From NCBI RefSeq assembly GCF_030813495.1, contig NZ_JAUSUI010000001.1, positions 787,239-851,238 on the forward strand: DNA of 64,000 nucleotides. The letters run 5' to 3'. The first letter of the stretch is position 1. Each line of letters opens with the position of its first letter. The notes beneath the pieces were generated by a model that saw only the letters and a program-made list of their open reading frames with translations, ran no database searches and had not been told where the DNA came from. The translations under genes and the position numbers were made by a program. The DNA comes from Ancylobacter polymorphus (GTDB taxonomy: Bacteria; Pseudomonadota; Alphaproteobacteria; Rhizobiales; Xanthobacteraceae). Of this stretch, positions 8,037 to 18,914 are shown one piece after another.

Positions 8037-9377
8037 TCAGGCGTCCTCCGCCCGCATCGCCTCCAGCGCGGCGGCGGCATCGACATCGCTCGCGGCGGCG
8101 GCGATCTCATGGATTTCCAGCGCCTCGAGGTCCTCTCTCGTGTCGACATCGACAAAGGCGCCCTCCCCCTCTACCGGCACCTCGACGACGAAATCGGGGT
8201 TGTCGGCGAGGATGCGGCGGGCGCCGACATCGCCTTCCAGCGTCGTCAGCGCCGGGAACAGGGCGCGCGCCAGCGCCACCGGGTTGCCATGCCGCCCCCC
8301 GGCCACCGGCACCGCCGCCAGCCGCCCCTGCGCGGGATCGAGCGCATCGGCGAGGCGGTCGATGAGCGCCGGCTCGACCTTCGGCATGTCGCCGAGCAGC
8401 ACCACCACGCGCTCCGTCTCCTTCGGCAGCGCCGCGACGCCCGTGCGCAGCGAGGTGGACAGCCCGCGCGCGAAGTCGGGATTGGGGGCGAAGGTCACGT
8501 CCAGCCCGTCAAGCGCCTTCCGCACCAAAGCGTCTTCATGGCCGGTGACCACGATCACCGGCCGCGCGCGGGCGGCGAGCGCCGCCTCCACCGCGCGGCG
8601 CACCAACGGCACGCCGCCGAGCGGCAAAGTGAGCTTGTGCGCCCCCGGCAGGCGCGTGCCCTGCCCGGCGGCGAGAACCAAGGCCGCCGGCGGGCGGGCC
8701 GGGCGGCGGCGCAGCTCGCCCACCAGCTGGGCGAGGATGGAGACGGCGATTTCCGCCGGGGTCGCCGCGCCGATATCGAGACCGATGGGCGCGCGGATGC
8801 GCTCCAGCGCCGCGCGCGCCACGCCGCGTTCCGCCAGCCGGGCCCGTCGCCCGGCATGGGATTTGCGCGAGCCGAGCGCGCCGACATAGAAGCAGCCGGC
8901 GCTGAGCGCCGCTTCGAGCGCGGGATCGTCGATCTTCGGGTCATGCGCCAGCACCGCCACGGCGGTGAACGGATCGAGCGGCCGCTCGGCCAGCGCGTCC
9001 TGCGGCCAAAGCGCCCGCACATCGACACCGGGAAAGCGCTCCGGGGTCGCGAAGGCGGTGCGCGGGTCGATGATCGTCACCGCAAAGCCCACGGCCGCCG
9101 CCATCGGCGCCAGCACCTGCGAGATATGCACCGCGCCGGTGATGACGAGACGCGGCGCGGGAAGCTGAACCGTGAGGAACAGCCGCCGGCCTTCCGCTTC
9201 CACCTTGCCGCTGCGGCCGCTGCGCAGCGCCTCGGCGAGATGCGGCGCCAGCGGATCGGCTGCGGCGTCGCCGGCACGCACCAGCCGCTGGGCGCCGCCA
9301 TCGAGATCGGTGACCAGCACGGCGGCGCGACGGGCGGCGCGTTCGGCATTCAGTTCATCGAGCAAAGCGAGGTCCAT
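8037..9377 (-). CDS. XdhC C-terminal domain fused to MobA-like nucleotidyltransferase
   Basis: The 446-residue protein has two parts. Residues about 70-225 match the XdhC Rossmann-type domain, with the LVITGAVHISQVLAPMA segment and YVGALGSRKSHAGRRARL. Residues from about 228 are a MobA/MocA-like NTP transferase beginning ALVLAAGQGTRLPGAHKL, with LLGDMPKV further on. XdhC proteins help insert sulfurated molybdenum cofactor into xanthine dehydrogenase-type enzymes; MobA-like partners transfer CMP or GMP to the cofactor. The N-terminal XdhC/CoxI domain is encoded by the preceding gene, whose stop overlaps this start (TGATG), so the two are translationally coupled. No molybdenum hydroxylase subunit genes occur in the window. 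Confidence 0.85.
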   Translation of the reverse strand: MDLALLDELNAERAARRAAVLVTDLDGGAQRLVRAGDAAADPLAPHLAEALRSGRSGKVEAEGRRLFLTVQLPAPRLVITGAVHISQVLAPMAAAVGFAVTIIDPRTAFATPERFPGVDVRALWPQDALAERPLDPFTAVAVLAHDPKIDDPALEAALSAGCFYVGALGSRKSHAGRRARLAERGVARAALERIRAPIGLDIGAATPAEIAVSILAQLVGELRRRPARPPAALVLAAGQGTRLPGAHKLTLPLGGVPLVRRAVEAALAARARPVIVVTGHEDALVRKALDGLDVTFAPNPDFARGLSTSLRTGVAALPKETERVVVLLGDMPKVEPALIDRLADALDPAQGRLAAVPVAGGRHGNPVALARALFPALTTLEGDVGARRILADNPDFVVEVPVEGEGAFVDVDTREDLEALEIHEIAAAASDVDAAAALEAMRAEDA

Positions 9378-9700
9378 CAGCCGACCTTCTCGACAAAGAC
9401 GGCGATGCGCCCGCCGCAGGACAGGCCGACCTGCCAGGCGGTGGCGTCGGCGACGCCGAATTCCAGCAGCCGCGCCCGCCCGTCGGCGATCACCTCGGCC
9501 GCCTCGGCCACTACCGCGCCCTCGACGCAGCCGCCGGACACCGACCCGAGGAAATTGCCGTCCTCATCGATGGCGAGATGGCTGCCCACCGGGCGCGGCG
9601 CCGAGCCCCAGGTCTCGATCACCGTGGCCAGTGCCACGCCCCGGCCGGCCCGCCGCCAATCGGCCGCCACCTGCAGCACATCGTCCTCGCGCGTGAGCAT
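9377..9700 (-). CDS. XdhC/CoxI N-terminal domain protein
   Basis: This 107-residue protein corresponds to the short XdhC_CoxI domain alone. It shows VIETWGSAPRPVGSHLAI, the SVSGGCVEGAV motif and LSCGG near the end; the two conserved cysteines are typical of the family. It probably works with the downstream XdhC-MobA fusion in maturation of a molybdenum hydroxylase. The ATG at 9700 follows a GGGAGAAA-type SD on the minus strand. It overlaps the downstream gene by one base. The gene diverges from the kamA-like gene over 87 bp. Confidence 0.85.
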   Translation of the reverse strand: MLTREDDVLQVAADWRRAGRGVALATVIETWGSAPRPVGSHLAIDEDGNFLGSVSGGCVEGAVVAEAAEVIADGRARLLEFGVADATAWQVGLSCGGRIAVFVEKVG

Positions 9701-9787
9701 GATTTCTCCCTCGATCTGCGCTGCACTATAACGCGCGGCGGCTGACGCGCCTTGCCCGCGCGCGCGGAAACGATCACAAGACCGCGC

Positions 9788-10876
9788 ATGAATTCGCCCG
9801 TCCGCACGCCCCTCGCCCCGTCCGCACCCGCTGCGCTGCCCGCCCGCACCCTGCGCCGCGTGGGTGAGCTGGCGCAGGCCGGGCTTTTGCCAGCCGATGC
9901 GGCGCTGGAGGCGGTGGAAGCCCGCTACGCCGTGGCGGTGACGCCGATGCTGGCTCAGCTGATCGACCCCGCCGACGCCGCCGACCCGATCGCCCGGCAA
10001 TTCCTGCCGGATGCGCGCGAACTGGAAACCCGCCCGGAAGAGCGCGACGACCCGATCGGCGATGACGCGCACAGCCCGGTGCCCGGCATCGTCCACCGCT
10101 ACCCCGACCGGGTGCTGCTGAAGCTGGTCGGCGTCTGCGCGGTCTATTGCCGCTTCTGCTTCCGCCGCGAGATGGTCGGGCCCGGCGCGGAAACGAGCCT
10201 GTCCGACGACGCGCTTGAGACCGCCCTCGCCTATATCGCCGGTCGGCCGGAGATCTGGGAAGTGGTGCTCACCGGCGGCGACCCGCTGGTCGCCTCGCCG
10301 CGACGGCTGGCGGAGCTGATGGCGCGCCTCGCCGAGATTCCCCATGTGAAGATCGTGCGCTTCCACACCCGCGTGCCGATTGCCGCGCCCGAGCGCGTCA
10401 CCGGCGCGCTGGTGGCGGCACTGCGGGCGCCCGGTGTGACGACCTATGTCGCCATCCATGCCAACCATGCGCGCGAACTCGGCCCCGAGGCCCGCGCGGC
10501 GCTGGCCCGTCTCGCCGAAGCCGGAATCGCGCTGGTCAGCCAGAGCGTGCTGCTCGCGGGCGTTAATGACGATGCCGGCACGCTCGCCGCACTGTTCCGT
10601 GCGCTGGTGGAGTGCCGGGTGAAACCCTATTACCTCCACCATCCCGACCTCGCCCCCGGCACGGCGCATTTCCGCCTGCCGATAAAGCGCGGGCAGGAAC
10701 TGATGGCGGCGCTGCGCGGGCGGGTCTCCGGTCTCGCTCTGCCGACCTATGTGCTCGACATTCCCGGCGGCCACGGCAAGGTGCCGGTCGGCCCCTCCTA
10801 TCTGGAGCCGGCGCCCGAGGGCTGGCGCGTCACCGATTATTGCGGCGGCGTGCACGCCTATGGAGAGGGCGTGTGA
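9788..10876 (+). CDS. KamA-family radical SAM protein (lysine 2,3-aminomutase-like / EpmB-like)
   Basis: The 362-residue protein contains the radical-SAM cluster CxxxCxxC as CAVYCRFC (Cys117, Cys121, Cys124) followed by FRRE. LTGGDPL and the TYVAIHANHARELGPEA segment also match lysine 2,3-aminomutase relatives. Known relatives isomerise L-lysine to beta-lysine using SAM, a 4Fe-4S cluster and PLP. EpmB makes beta-lysine for elongation factor P, and which role applies here is unknown. Neither efp nor epmA is in the window. The ATG at 9788 is preferred over an upstream TTG at 9752. The stop codon overlaps the GTG start of the next gene (GTGA), so the two are probably co-translated. Confidence 0.85.
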   Translation: MNSPVRTPLAPSAPAALPARTLRRVGELAQAGLLPADAALEAVEARYAVAVTPMLAQLIDPADAADPIARQFLPDARELETRPEERDDPIGDDAHSPVPGIVHRYPDRVLLKLVGVCAVYCRFCFRREMVGPGAETSLSDDALETALAYIAGRPEIWEVVLTGGDPLVASPRRLAELMARLAEIPHVKIVRFHTRVPIAAPERVTGALVAALRAPGVTTYVAIHANHARELGPEARAALARLAEAGIALVSQSVLLAGVNDDAGTLAALFRALVECRVKPYYLHHPDLAPGTAHFRLPIKRGQELMAALRGRVSGLALPTYVLDIPGGHGKVPVGPSYLEPAPEGWRVTDYCGGVHAYGEGV

Positions 10877-12060
10877 GCCGCCCCACGCCCGTCGATGTGG
10901 TGGTGATCGGTGCCGGCGCGGCCGGGCTGATGTGCGCCATCGAAGCCGGGCGGCGCGGGCGCCGGGTCGTGGTGCTCGACCATGCCCGCGCGCCGGGCGA
11001 GAAGATCCGCATCTCCGGCGGCGGGCGTTGCAACTTCACCAATCGCGACGCCGGCCCGCGCAACTACCTCTCCGCCAATCCCGGCTTCGCCATTTCGGCG
11101 CTGAAGCGCTACCGCGCGCAGGACTTCATCGCCCGCATCGACCGGCGCGGCATCGCCTGGCACGAGAAGACGCTCGGCCAGCTGTTCTGTGACGGCTCGG
11201 CCCGGCAGGTGGTGGACATGCTGACCGACGATCTGCGCGAGGCCGGCGGCGAACTGCGCCTTGCCACCGTCATCACCGGGATCGAGCGGGCGGCTGACGG
11301 CTTCACCGTGGCGACAACGGCCGGGAGCGTCGCCTGCCGCTCACTGGTCGTCGCCTCGGGGGGCAAGTCGATCCCGAAAATGGGCGCCACCGGCTTCGGC
11401 TATGAGATCGCGGAGCGCTTCGGGCTGGCGCTGCAGCCCACCCGTCCGGGGCTCGTGCCGCTGACCCTCGATCCCGCTCTGCTGGAACGGCTCGCCCCGC
11501 TCGCCGGCGTGGCGGTGGAAGGCCGGGTGAGCCATGGCAAGACGCGGTTCGAGGAAGGGCTGCTGTTCACCCATCGCGGCCTGTCCGGCCCGGCGATCTT
11601 GCAGATTTCCTCTTATTGGCGTGAGGGCGACGAGATCACGCTGGCGCTGGCGCCGCACACCGACATCTTCGCCCGGCTGCGCGAGATGCGCGCCGCCAAT
11701 GGCCGGCAGGCGCCCGCCACCGCGCTGGCAACGCTGCTGCCCAAGCGCCTCGCCCAGCTCATCGCCGAGCGCGAGGCGGGGGCCGGCAACCTCGCCGACC
11801 TTTCCGACAAGGCGCTGCGGCGGATCGACGAGGCGGTGAATGGCTGGCGGCTCAAGCCGACGGGCTCGGAAGGCTACCGCACTGCCGAGGTGACACTGGG
11901 CGGCGTCGACACGGCCGGGCTCGATTCACGCACCATGGAAGCCCGCACCGTGCCGGGCCTGTATTTCATCGGCGAGGTGGTGGATGTCACCGGCTGGCTC
12001 GGCGGCTATAATTTCCAGTGGGCGTGGTCGTCCGGCTGGGTCGCCGGGCAGGTGGCGTGA
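10873..12060 (+). CDS. NAD(P)/FAD-dependent flavoprotein (HI0933 / aminoacetone-oxidase family)
   Basis: The 395-residue protein starts with a Rossmann dinucleotide-binding motif, VVVIGAGAAGLMCAIEA. The family-specific KIRISGGGRCNFTN segment follows at about residues 37-50. FTHRGLSGPAILQIS and the C-terminal YFIGEVVDVTGWLGGYNFQ complete the HI0933 pattern. Members bind FAD; reported activities are few and the physiological substrate is generally unknown. GTG at 10873 is the start: it follows GGAGAGG and overlaps the stop of the radical SAM gene by four bases. Confidence 0.88.
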   Translation: MSRPTPVDVVVIGAGAAGLMCAIEAGRRGRRVVVLDHARAPGEKIRISGGGRCNFTNRDAGPRNYLSANPGFAISALKRYRAQDFIARIDRRGIAWHEKTLGQLFCDGSARQVVDMLTDDLREAGGELRLATVITGIERAADGFTVATTAGSVACRSLVVASGGKSIPKMGATGFGYEIAERFGLALQPTRPGLVPLTLDPALLERLAPLAGVAVEGRVSHGKTRFEEGLLFTHRGLSGPAILQISSYWREGDEITLALAPHTDIFARLREMRAANGRQAPATALATLLPKRLAQLIAEREAGAGNLADLSDKALRRIDEAVNGWRLKPTGSEGYRTAEVTLGGVDTAGLDSRTMEARTVPGLYFIGEVVDVTGWLGGYNFQWAWSSGWVAGQVA

Positions 12061-12066
12061 GCGACA

Positions 12067-12591
12067 TCAGACCGTGAGGAACCCGCGCCCGAGATAGGCG
12101 AGCTTGGCCCTGTCGGGGCCGAGCGTCACCGCCTCCACCCGGCCGACCAGCACATCATGGGTGGCGATGGTGCGTGCCTCCACCAGCCGGCAGTGAAACA
12201 CCGCCACCGCCCCGGTGAGACAAGGCAGGCCCAGCGCCCCTTCGTGCCATTGGCCGACGCCGAATCGCTGCTCGCCCTCCAGCCCGCCGCGCCCGCCAAA
12301 CGCTTCCGCCACCGCCTGCTGCTCGGCGGCAAGCATGTTCACCGCGAACCGCCCCGCGTGACGGAAGGCGGGAGCGGAGCGGATGCGCCGGTTGAGGCAA
12401 ACGAGAAGGGTCGGCGGGCTGTCGGACACCGAGGCGACGGCCGTCGCGGTGAAGCCGGCGCGGCCCTCCGCCCCATGGGTGGTGATGACATGCACGGCGG
12501 CGACCAGCCGGCTCATCGCCTCGCGATAGAGCCCGGCCTCGACCGCGTGCCCGGCGTCGTGATGCGCCTCAGGCGCCTTTGGCTGATCCAA
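12067..12591 (-). CDS. Flavin reductase-like (RutF/HpaC-type) FMN-binding protein
   Basis: This 174-residue protein shows the flavin reductase pattern: AMSRLVAAVHVITTHG, AGFTATAVASVSDSPPTLLVCLNR and RFAVNMLAAEQQAVAEAFGG, then AVFHCRLVEARTIATHDVLVGRVEAV. Such enzymes reduce FMN or FAD with NAD(P)H and feed a partner monooxygenase, or act alone. The start is taken as TTG at 12591 because GGAGG lies nine bases upstream and the length then fits the family. An ATG further upstream in frame adds sequence with no family resemblance. It converges on the flavoprotein gene with a 6-bp gap; no monooxygenase partner is adjacent. Confidence 0.8.
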   Translation of the reverse strand: MDQPKAPEAHHDAGHAVEAGLYREAMSRLVAAVHVITTHGAEGRAGFTATAVASVSDSPPTLLVCLNRRIRSAPAFRHAGRFAVNMLAAEQQAVAEAFGGRGGLEGEQRFGVGQWHEGALGLPCLTGAVAVFHCRLVEARTIATHDVLVGRVEAVTLGPDRAKLAYLGRGFLTV

Positions 12592-12983
12592 TCTGCCGTG
12601 CCTCCTGCACCGGCGCGCGGACCGAAGGCCCCCGCACGCATATGCGCTGTGCATAACCTCTGGCGGCCGGTTTTGGAAACCGCGCCTCCCACCCCCGTGT
12701 CGACATGACGATGTGAAGACAAAAATGACGGAGGCGGACACAGGCCGGACGCAGTCCCGTCACATTAACCGCTTGAGTTGCAATGGGATTCACTGGTAGC
12801 GGTATTTAAGCACCCTAATATCATGCTTTTCGATCGATTGCATTTCGTCTTTCGATCGAATTGTATCGGCAACGGGCGCGAGCTAAGAGTAGGGGCGCTT
12901 GTCGTACGGGCACGGTCATAAACTGTGCAAAAGCCCGACGGCGGCGCCTTGCGCAAATTCGGCTGAGGGGAGCCGGCACAATC
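12592..12983. promoter_or_regulatory. Regulatory region upstream of the liv operon with paired TTTCGATCGA elements
   Basis: This 392-bp divergent region contains no credible gene. Two related elements occur 22 bases apart: TTTCGATCGATTG at 12828-12840 and TTTCGATCGAATTG at 12850-12863. The second includes the perfect palindrome TTCGATCGAA (12851-12860). The spacing of about two helical turns suggests cooperative binding by a dimeric regulator of the liv operon, or of the divergent flavin reductase. The block 12760-12865 is AT-richer than its surroundings. The regulator is unknown. Confidence 0.45.
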
Positions 12984-13901
12984 ATGGAAATTTTCGTTCA
13001 GCAGCTCATAAACGGGCTGACGCTCGGCTCGATCTACGGGCTGATCGCCATTGGCTACACCATGGTGTTCGGCATCATCGGCATGGTGAACTTCGCCCAT
13101 GGCGACGTGTTCATGGTCTCCGCCTTCATCGCGCTGATCTGCTTCCTGCTGGTCACCACGGTCCTCGGCATCACCTCGATCTTCCTCGCTCTGGCGATCG
13201 TGCTGGTCGTGGCGATGTTCTTCACCTCGCTGCTGAACTGGGCGATCGAGCGGGTCGCCTACCGGCCGTTGCGCGGCTCGTTCCGGTTGGCGCCGATGAT
13301 CTCGGCCATCGGCATGTCGATCTTCCTCGCCAATTTCGTGCAGGTGACGCAGGGCCCGCGCAACAAGCCGGTGCCGCCGATGATCACCGACGTGATCGTG
13401 CTGATGGATTCCGGCTCCTACCAGGTCACCCTCGCCTGGAAGCAGGTCATCATCATGGTGGTCACCGCCGCCCTGCTCGGCGGCTTCTGGTACCTCGTGC
13501 AGAAGACCTCGCTCGGCCGCGCCCAGCGTGCCTGTGAACAGGACCGCAAGATGGCGGCGCTGCTCGGCATCAATGTCGACCACACCATCTCGCTGACCTT
13601 CGTCATCGGCGCCGCGCTCGCCGCCGTCGCCGGCACGCTCTACCTCATGTATTACGGCGTGGCGAACTTCGCCGACGGCTTCGTGCCGGGCGTCAAAGCC
13701 TTCACCGCGGCGGTTCTCGGCGGCATCGGCTCGCTGCCCGGCGCCGTGCTCGGCGGATTGCTGATCGGCCTGATCGAGACCTTCTGGTCGGCCTATTTCT
13801 CCATCGAGTACAAGGACGTGGCGGCGTTCTCCATCCTCGCCATCACCCTGATTTTCATGCCGCAGGGCCTGCTCGGCCGGCCTGAGGTCGAGAAGGTCTG
13901 A
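12984..13901 (+). CDS. livH: Branched-chain amino-acid ABC transporter permease LivH
   Basis: This 305-residue polytopic membrane protein opens with [38 protein letters not shown], here split as [17 protein letters not shown] and [12 protein letters not shown], which are hallmarks of Liv[19 protein letters not shown] is the conserved cytoplasmic loop that contacts the ATPase. It forms the channel with LivM, energised by LivG/LivF and fed by LivK. The ATG at 12984 gives the normal family start; upstream in-frame codons are non-conserved. It is the first gene of a six-gene operon. Confidence 0.95.
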   Translation: MEIFVQQLINGLTLGSIYGLIAIGYTMVFGIIGMVNFAHGDVFMVSAFIALICFLLVTTVLGITSIFLALAIVLVVAMFFTSLLNWAIERVAYRPLRGSFRLAPMISAIGMSIFLANFVQVTQGPRNKPVPPMITDVIVLMDSGSYQVTLAWKQVIIMVVTAALLGGFWYLVQKTSLGRAQRACEQDRKMAALLGINVDHTISLTFVIGAALAAVAGTLYLMYYGVANFADGFVPGVKAFTAAVLGGIGSLPGAVLGGLLIGLIETFWSAYFSIEYKDVAAFSILAITLIFMPQGLLGRPEVEKV

Positions 13902-13912
13902 GGTCGCGCATC

Positions 13913-15357
<1,445 letters not shown>

Positions 15358-15358
<1 letters not shown>

Positions 15359-16316
15359 TGGCAACCTCTCCCGCAACCGGCCTCCCGCGCTGGGAAGCCG
15401 ACCCCATCCTCATCGTCGAACACCTGTTCATGCGCTTCGGCGGCCTGATCGCGGTCAACGACCTCAGCTTTAAGGTCGGACGGGGCGACATCACCGCCCT
15501 GATCGGCCCCAACGGCGCCGGCAAGACCACGGTGTTCAACTGCATCACCGGCTTCTACAAGCCGAGCGAGGGGCGTCTCATCTTGGCAAAGGGCCGCGCC
15601 CCCACGCCCGACGAGATCGCCGAAGTGACCCGCATCGGCGAGCGTTCGCTCACCGGCCGCGACGCTGGCGTCTATCTGCTGGAGCGCATGCCGGACTACC
15701 TCGTCTCCGGCGAGGCGCATGTGGCCCGCACCTTCCAGAACATCCGCCTGTTCACCGGCATGACCGTGCTGGAGAACCTGATGGTGGCGCAGCACAATGC
15801 GTTGATGGCGGCTTCGGGCTATTCGCTCAAAGGGCTGTTCGGCCTGCCCGGCTGGACGAAGGCGCAGCGCGCCGCCACCGAGAAGGCGAAATACTGGCTC
15901 GACAAGGTCGGCCTCACCGACCGCGCCGACGATCCCGCAGGCGATCTTCCCTATGGCGCCCAGCGCCGGCTGGAAATCGCCCGCGCCATGTGCTCCGAGC
16001 CGATCCTGCTCTGCCTCGACGAACCCGCCGCCGGCCTCAACCCGCGCGAAAGCCTTGAACTCAACACCCTGCTGCGCGCCATCCGCGCCGAGCACGGCAC
16101 CTCGATCCTGCTGATCGAGCACGACATGAGCGTGGTGATGGAGATTTCCGACCACGTCGTCGTGCTGGATTACGGCACCAAGATTTCCGACGGAACGCCG
16201 GAAGCGGTGAAGAACGACCCGCGCGTCATCGCCGCCTATCTCGGTGTCGACGAGGACGCGATCGAGGAGGTCGAGGCCGAGCTGCACACGGAGTCTTCCG
16301 CGCCGGGAGCCAGCGC

Positions 16317-16320
<4 letters not shown>
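15358..16320 (+). CDS. livG: Branched-chain amino-acid ABC transporter ATP-binding protein LivG
   Basis: The 320-residue ATPase has Walker A GPNGAGKTT near residue 51 and TFQNIRLFTGMTVLENLMVAQ, the LivG Q-loop region. The signature region reads DLPYGAQRRLEIARA, an LPYG variant common in LivG, and Walker B is ILLCLDEPAAGLNP. It is longer than compact LivG proteins because of an insert of about 40 residues (around residues 80-120, including TPDEIAEVTRIGERSLTGR) between Walker A and the Q-loop. It acts as a heterodimer with LivF on the cytoplasmic side of LivHM. It overlaps livM by one base and livF by four. Confidence 0.94.
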
Positions 16321-17092
<772 letters not shown>

Positions 17093-17093
<1 letters not shown>

Positions 17094-17566
17094 TGGCTCC
17101 CGTTTCCGGCACCCTCGTCTCCAAGGGCAGTTCGGCGAGCCTCGCCGTCGTGCTGCCGCTGCTGGTGGTCGCCCTCGTCCTGATTTCGGCGGTGTTGAAG
17201 CCGGAACTGGTGGTGGAAGTGTCGCGCGCCGATTTCGTGCTCGTCACCCTGTTCCTTGGCGGCGGCGCGGCATGGCTCACCGGCCGCTCCATCGCCTCGA
17301 CCTGGCGGCCCTACCGGCAGGCGGTGCTCTATGCGCTGCTGCTGGGCTGCGTGGTGCGCTTCTTCCATTTCGCGCTGTTCGAGGGCACGCTGCTCTCGCT
17401 GCATTATTTCCTCACCGATACGGCCTTCCTGGTCGCCCTCGCCACCCTCGGCTTCCGTGCCGAACGGGCGCGGCAGATGGCGACCCGCTATGGCTGGATT
17501 TACCGCCAGTCCGGCGTCTTCGGCTGGCTCGAAGGCCAATCCCGCCCTCGTTCCGGAGAGCCGTGA
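17093..17566 (+). CDS. DUF6867-type small membrane protein of the liv operon
   Basis: The 157-residue protein has about four hydrophobic segments: roughly residues 17-36, 48-63, 76-98 and 103-121. Conserved-looking cytoplasmic patches include TGRSIASTWRPYRQ and the C-terminal RYGWIYRQSGVFGWL. It matches what I recall as DUF6867, a family encoded between livF and the binding-protein gene in related Hyphomicrobiales. Its start overlaps the livF stop by one base, so it is made together with the transporter and may be an accessory or stabilising subunit. No function is established and the family label is from memory. Confidence 0.75.
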
Positions 17567-17580
17567 GAAGCGCCTTCACC

Positions 17581-17685
17581 ATGTTTCGCTTGCTCGTCGA
17601 CAAGAGCATCGAAAAGGGCATGATATCGGCCCGGGGCGACAGCCGCCGAGCCATTGAGGCCGTGCTTTCCAACCTTCCAGAATGA
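17581..17685 (+). CDS. Possible 34-residue peptide between DUF6867-type gene and livK
   Basis: An ATG at 17581 opens a 34-codon frame ending at TGA 17683-17685. The product starts MFRLLVDKSIEKGM and has G/C-rich third positions like its neighbours. Its stop codon is merged with the GAGGAG ribosome-binding site of livK, an arrangement that would favour coupling. No recognised family and no obvious SD support it, so it may be chance. Confidence 0.25.
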   Translation: MFRLLVDKSIEKGMISARGDSRRAIEAVLSNLPE

Positions 17686-17697
17686 GGAGAGACGTTC

Positions 17698-18798
17698 ATG
17701 AAGAAGCTTCTGATTGCCGGCATCGCGCTCGGCGCCATGGTGGCGCTGGCCGTCCCGGCGTCGGCGCAGATCAAGGTCGGCGTGGGCGGTCCGATGACGG
17801 GCGCGAACGCCACCTTCGGCGCCCAGCTGAAGAACGGCGCCGAACAGTGGGCCGCTGACGTCAACGCCAAGGGCGGCATTCTCGGCCAGAAGGTCGAGCT
17901 GATTATCGGCGACGACGCTTCCAAGCCCGAGCAGGGCGTGTCGGTTGCCAACAAGTTCATCTCGGACGGCGTCAAGGTGGTCCTCGGCCACTTCAACTCC
18001 GGCGTCTCGATCCCGGCCTCCGAGCAGTATGCCGAAGCCGGCATCCTCCAGTTCACCCCGGCCTCGACCAACCCGAAGTTCACCGAGCGCGGCCTGACCA
18101 ACGTGTTCCGCGTCTGCGGCCGCGACGACCAGCAGGGCGCTGTCGCCGGCGACTACATCGCCAAGAACCTGAAGGACAAGAAGGTCGCGATCGTCCACGA
18201 CAAGACCCCCTACGGAAAGGGCCTTGCCGACGAGACCCAGAAGGCCATGAATGCCGCCGGCATCAAGGAAGTGGTCTATGAGGGCATCAACCCGGGCGAG
18301 AAGGATTATTCCGCGCTCGTCTCGAAGCTGAAGTCGGCGAATGTCGACGTGCTCTATTATGGCGGCCTGCACACGGAAGCCGGCCTGCTGGTTCGCCAGA
18401 TGCGCGACCAGGGCATGACCACCGTGCTGTTCTCGGGCGACGGCATCACCGACAAGGAGTTCTGGACCATCGCCGGTCCGGGCGCCGCCGGCACGCTGAT
18501 GACCTTCGGTCCCGATCCGCGCAACAGCCCGGCCGCCGCCGCCGTTGTCGCCGAGTTCAAGAAGAAGGGCATCGATCCGGAGGGCTACGTGCTTTACACC
18601 TACGCCGCCGGCCAGGTGTTCCAGGAAGCGGCCGAAGCGACCAAGTCGCTCGATAACGCCAAGCTGGCCGAGTACATCCACTCCGGCAAGGTCTTCAAGA
18701 CCGTGCTCGGCGACCTGACCTTCGACAGGAAGGGCGACCGCACCACCCTCGACTACGTGCTGTACGTCTGGAAGGACGGCGGCTACTCGCAGATGTGA
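17698..18798 (+). CDS. livK: Branched-chain amino-acid ABC transporter substrate-binding protein LivK
   Basis: The 366-residue periplasmic protein has a clear Sec signal, MKKLLIAGIALGAMVALAV, cleaved after ASA (residue 23). The mature part has type I binding-protein features: VGGPMTGANATFGAQLKNGAEQW, VVLGHFNSGVSIPASEQYAEAG, and a hinge region YYGGLHTEAGLLVRQM, each conserved among Leu/Ile/Val-binding proteins. It captures the amino acid and docks on LivHM. A strong GAGGAGAG SD precedes the ATG. A strong terminator follows, ending the operon. Confidence 0.95.
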   Translation: MKKLLIAGIALGAMVALAVPASAQIKVGVGGPMTGANATFGAQLKNGAEQWAADVNAKGGILGQKVELIIGDDASKPEQGVSVANKFISDGVKVVLGHFNSGVSIPASEQYAEAGILQFTPASTNPKFTERGLTNVFRVCGRDDQQGAVAGDYIAKNLKDKKVAIVHDKTPYGKGLADETQKAMNAAGIKEVVYEGINPGEKDYSALVSKLKSANVDVLYYGGLHTEAGLLVRQMRDQGMTTVLFSGDGITDKEFWTIAGPGAAGTLMTFGPDPRNSPAAAAVVAEFKKKGIDPEGYVLYTYAAGQVFQEAAEATKSLDNAKLAEYIHSGKVFKTVLGDLTFDRKGDRTTLDYVLYVWKDGGYSQM

Positions 18799-18852
18799 GC
18801 GGCAGCGCCGAGCCTTCGTGGCGCGGCGCACCGTCTCCTTCGCCGACAAACG

Positions 18853-18886
18853 AAACCCGCCGGAGCGATCCGGCGGGTTTTGCTTT
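18853..18886. terminator. Bidirectional terminator between livK and ccdA
   Basis: A perfect 12-bp stem (18853-18864 with 18869-18880) has a GCGA loop and a T-rich tail (TTTTGCTTTT). The opposite strand also ends in T residues, so it can stop both livK and the converging ccdA transcript. Confidence 0.88.
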
Positions 18887-18914
18887 TCATGAGGCCGGGT
18901 TCCAGGCGGCTGGC

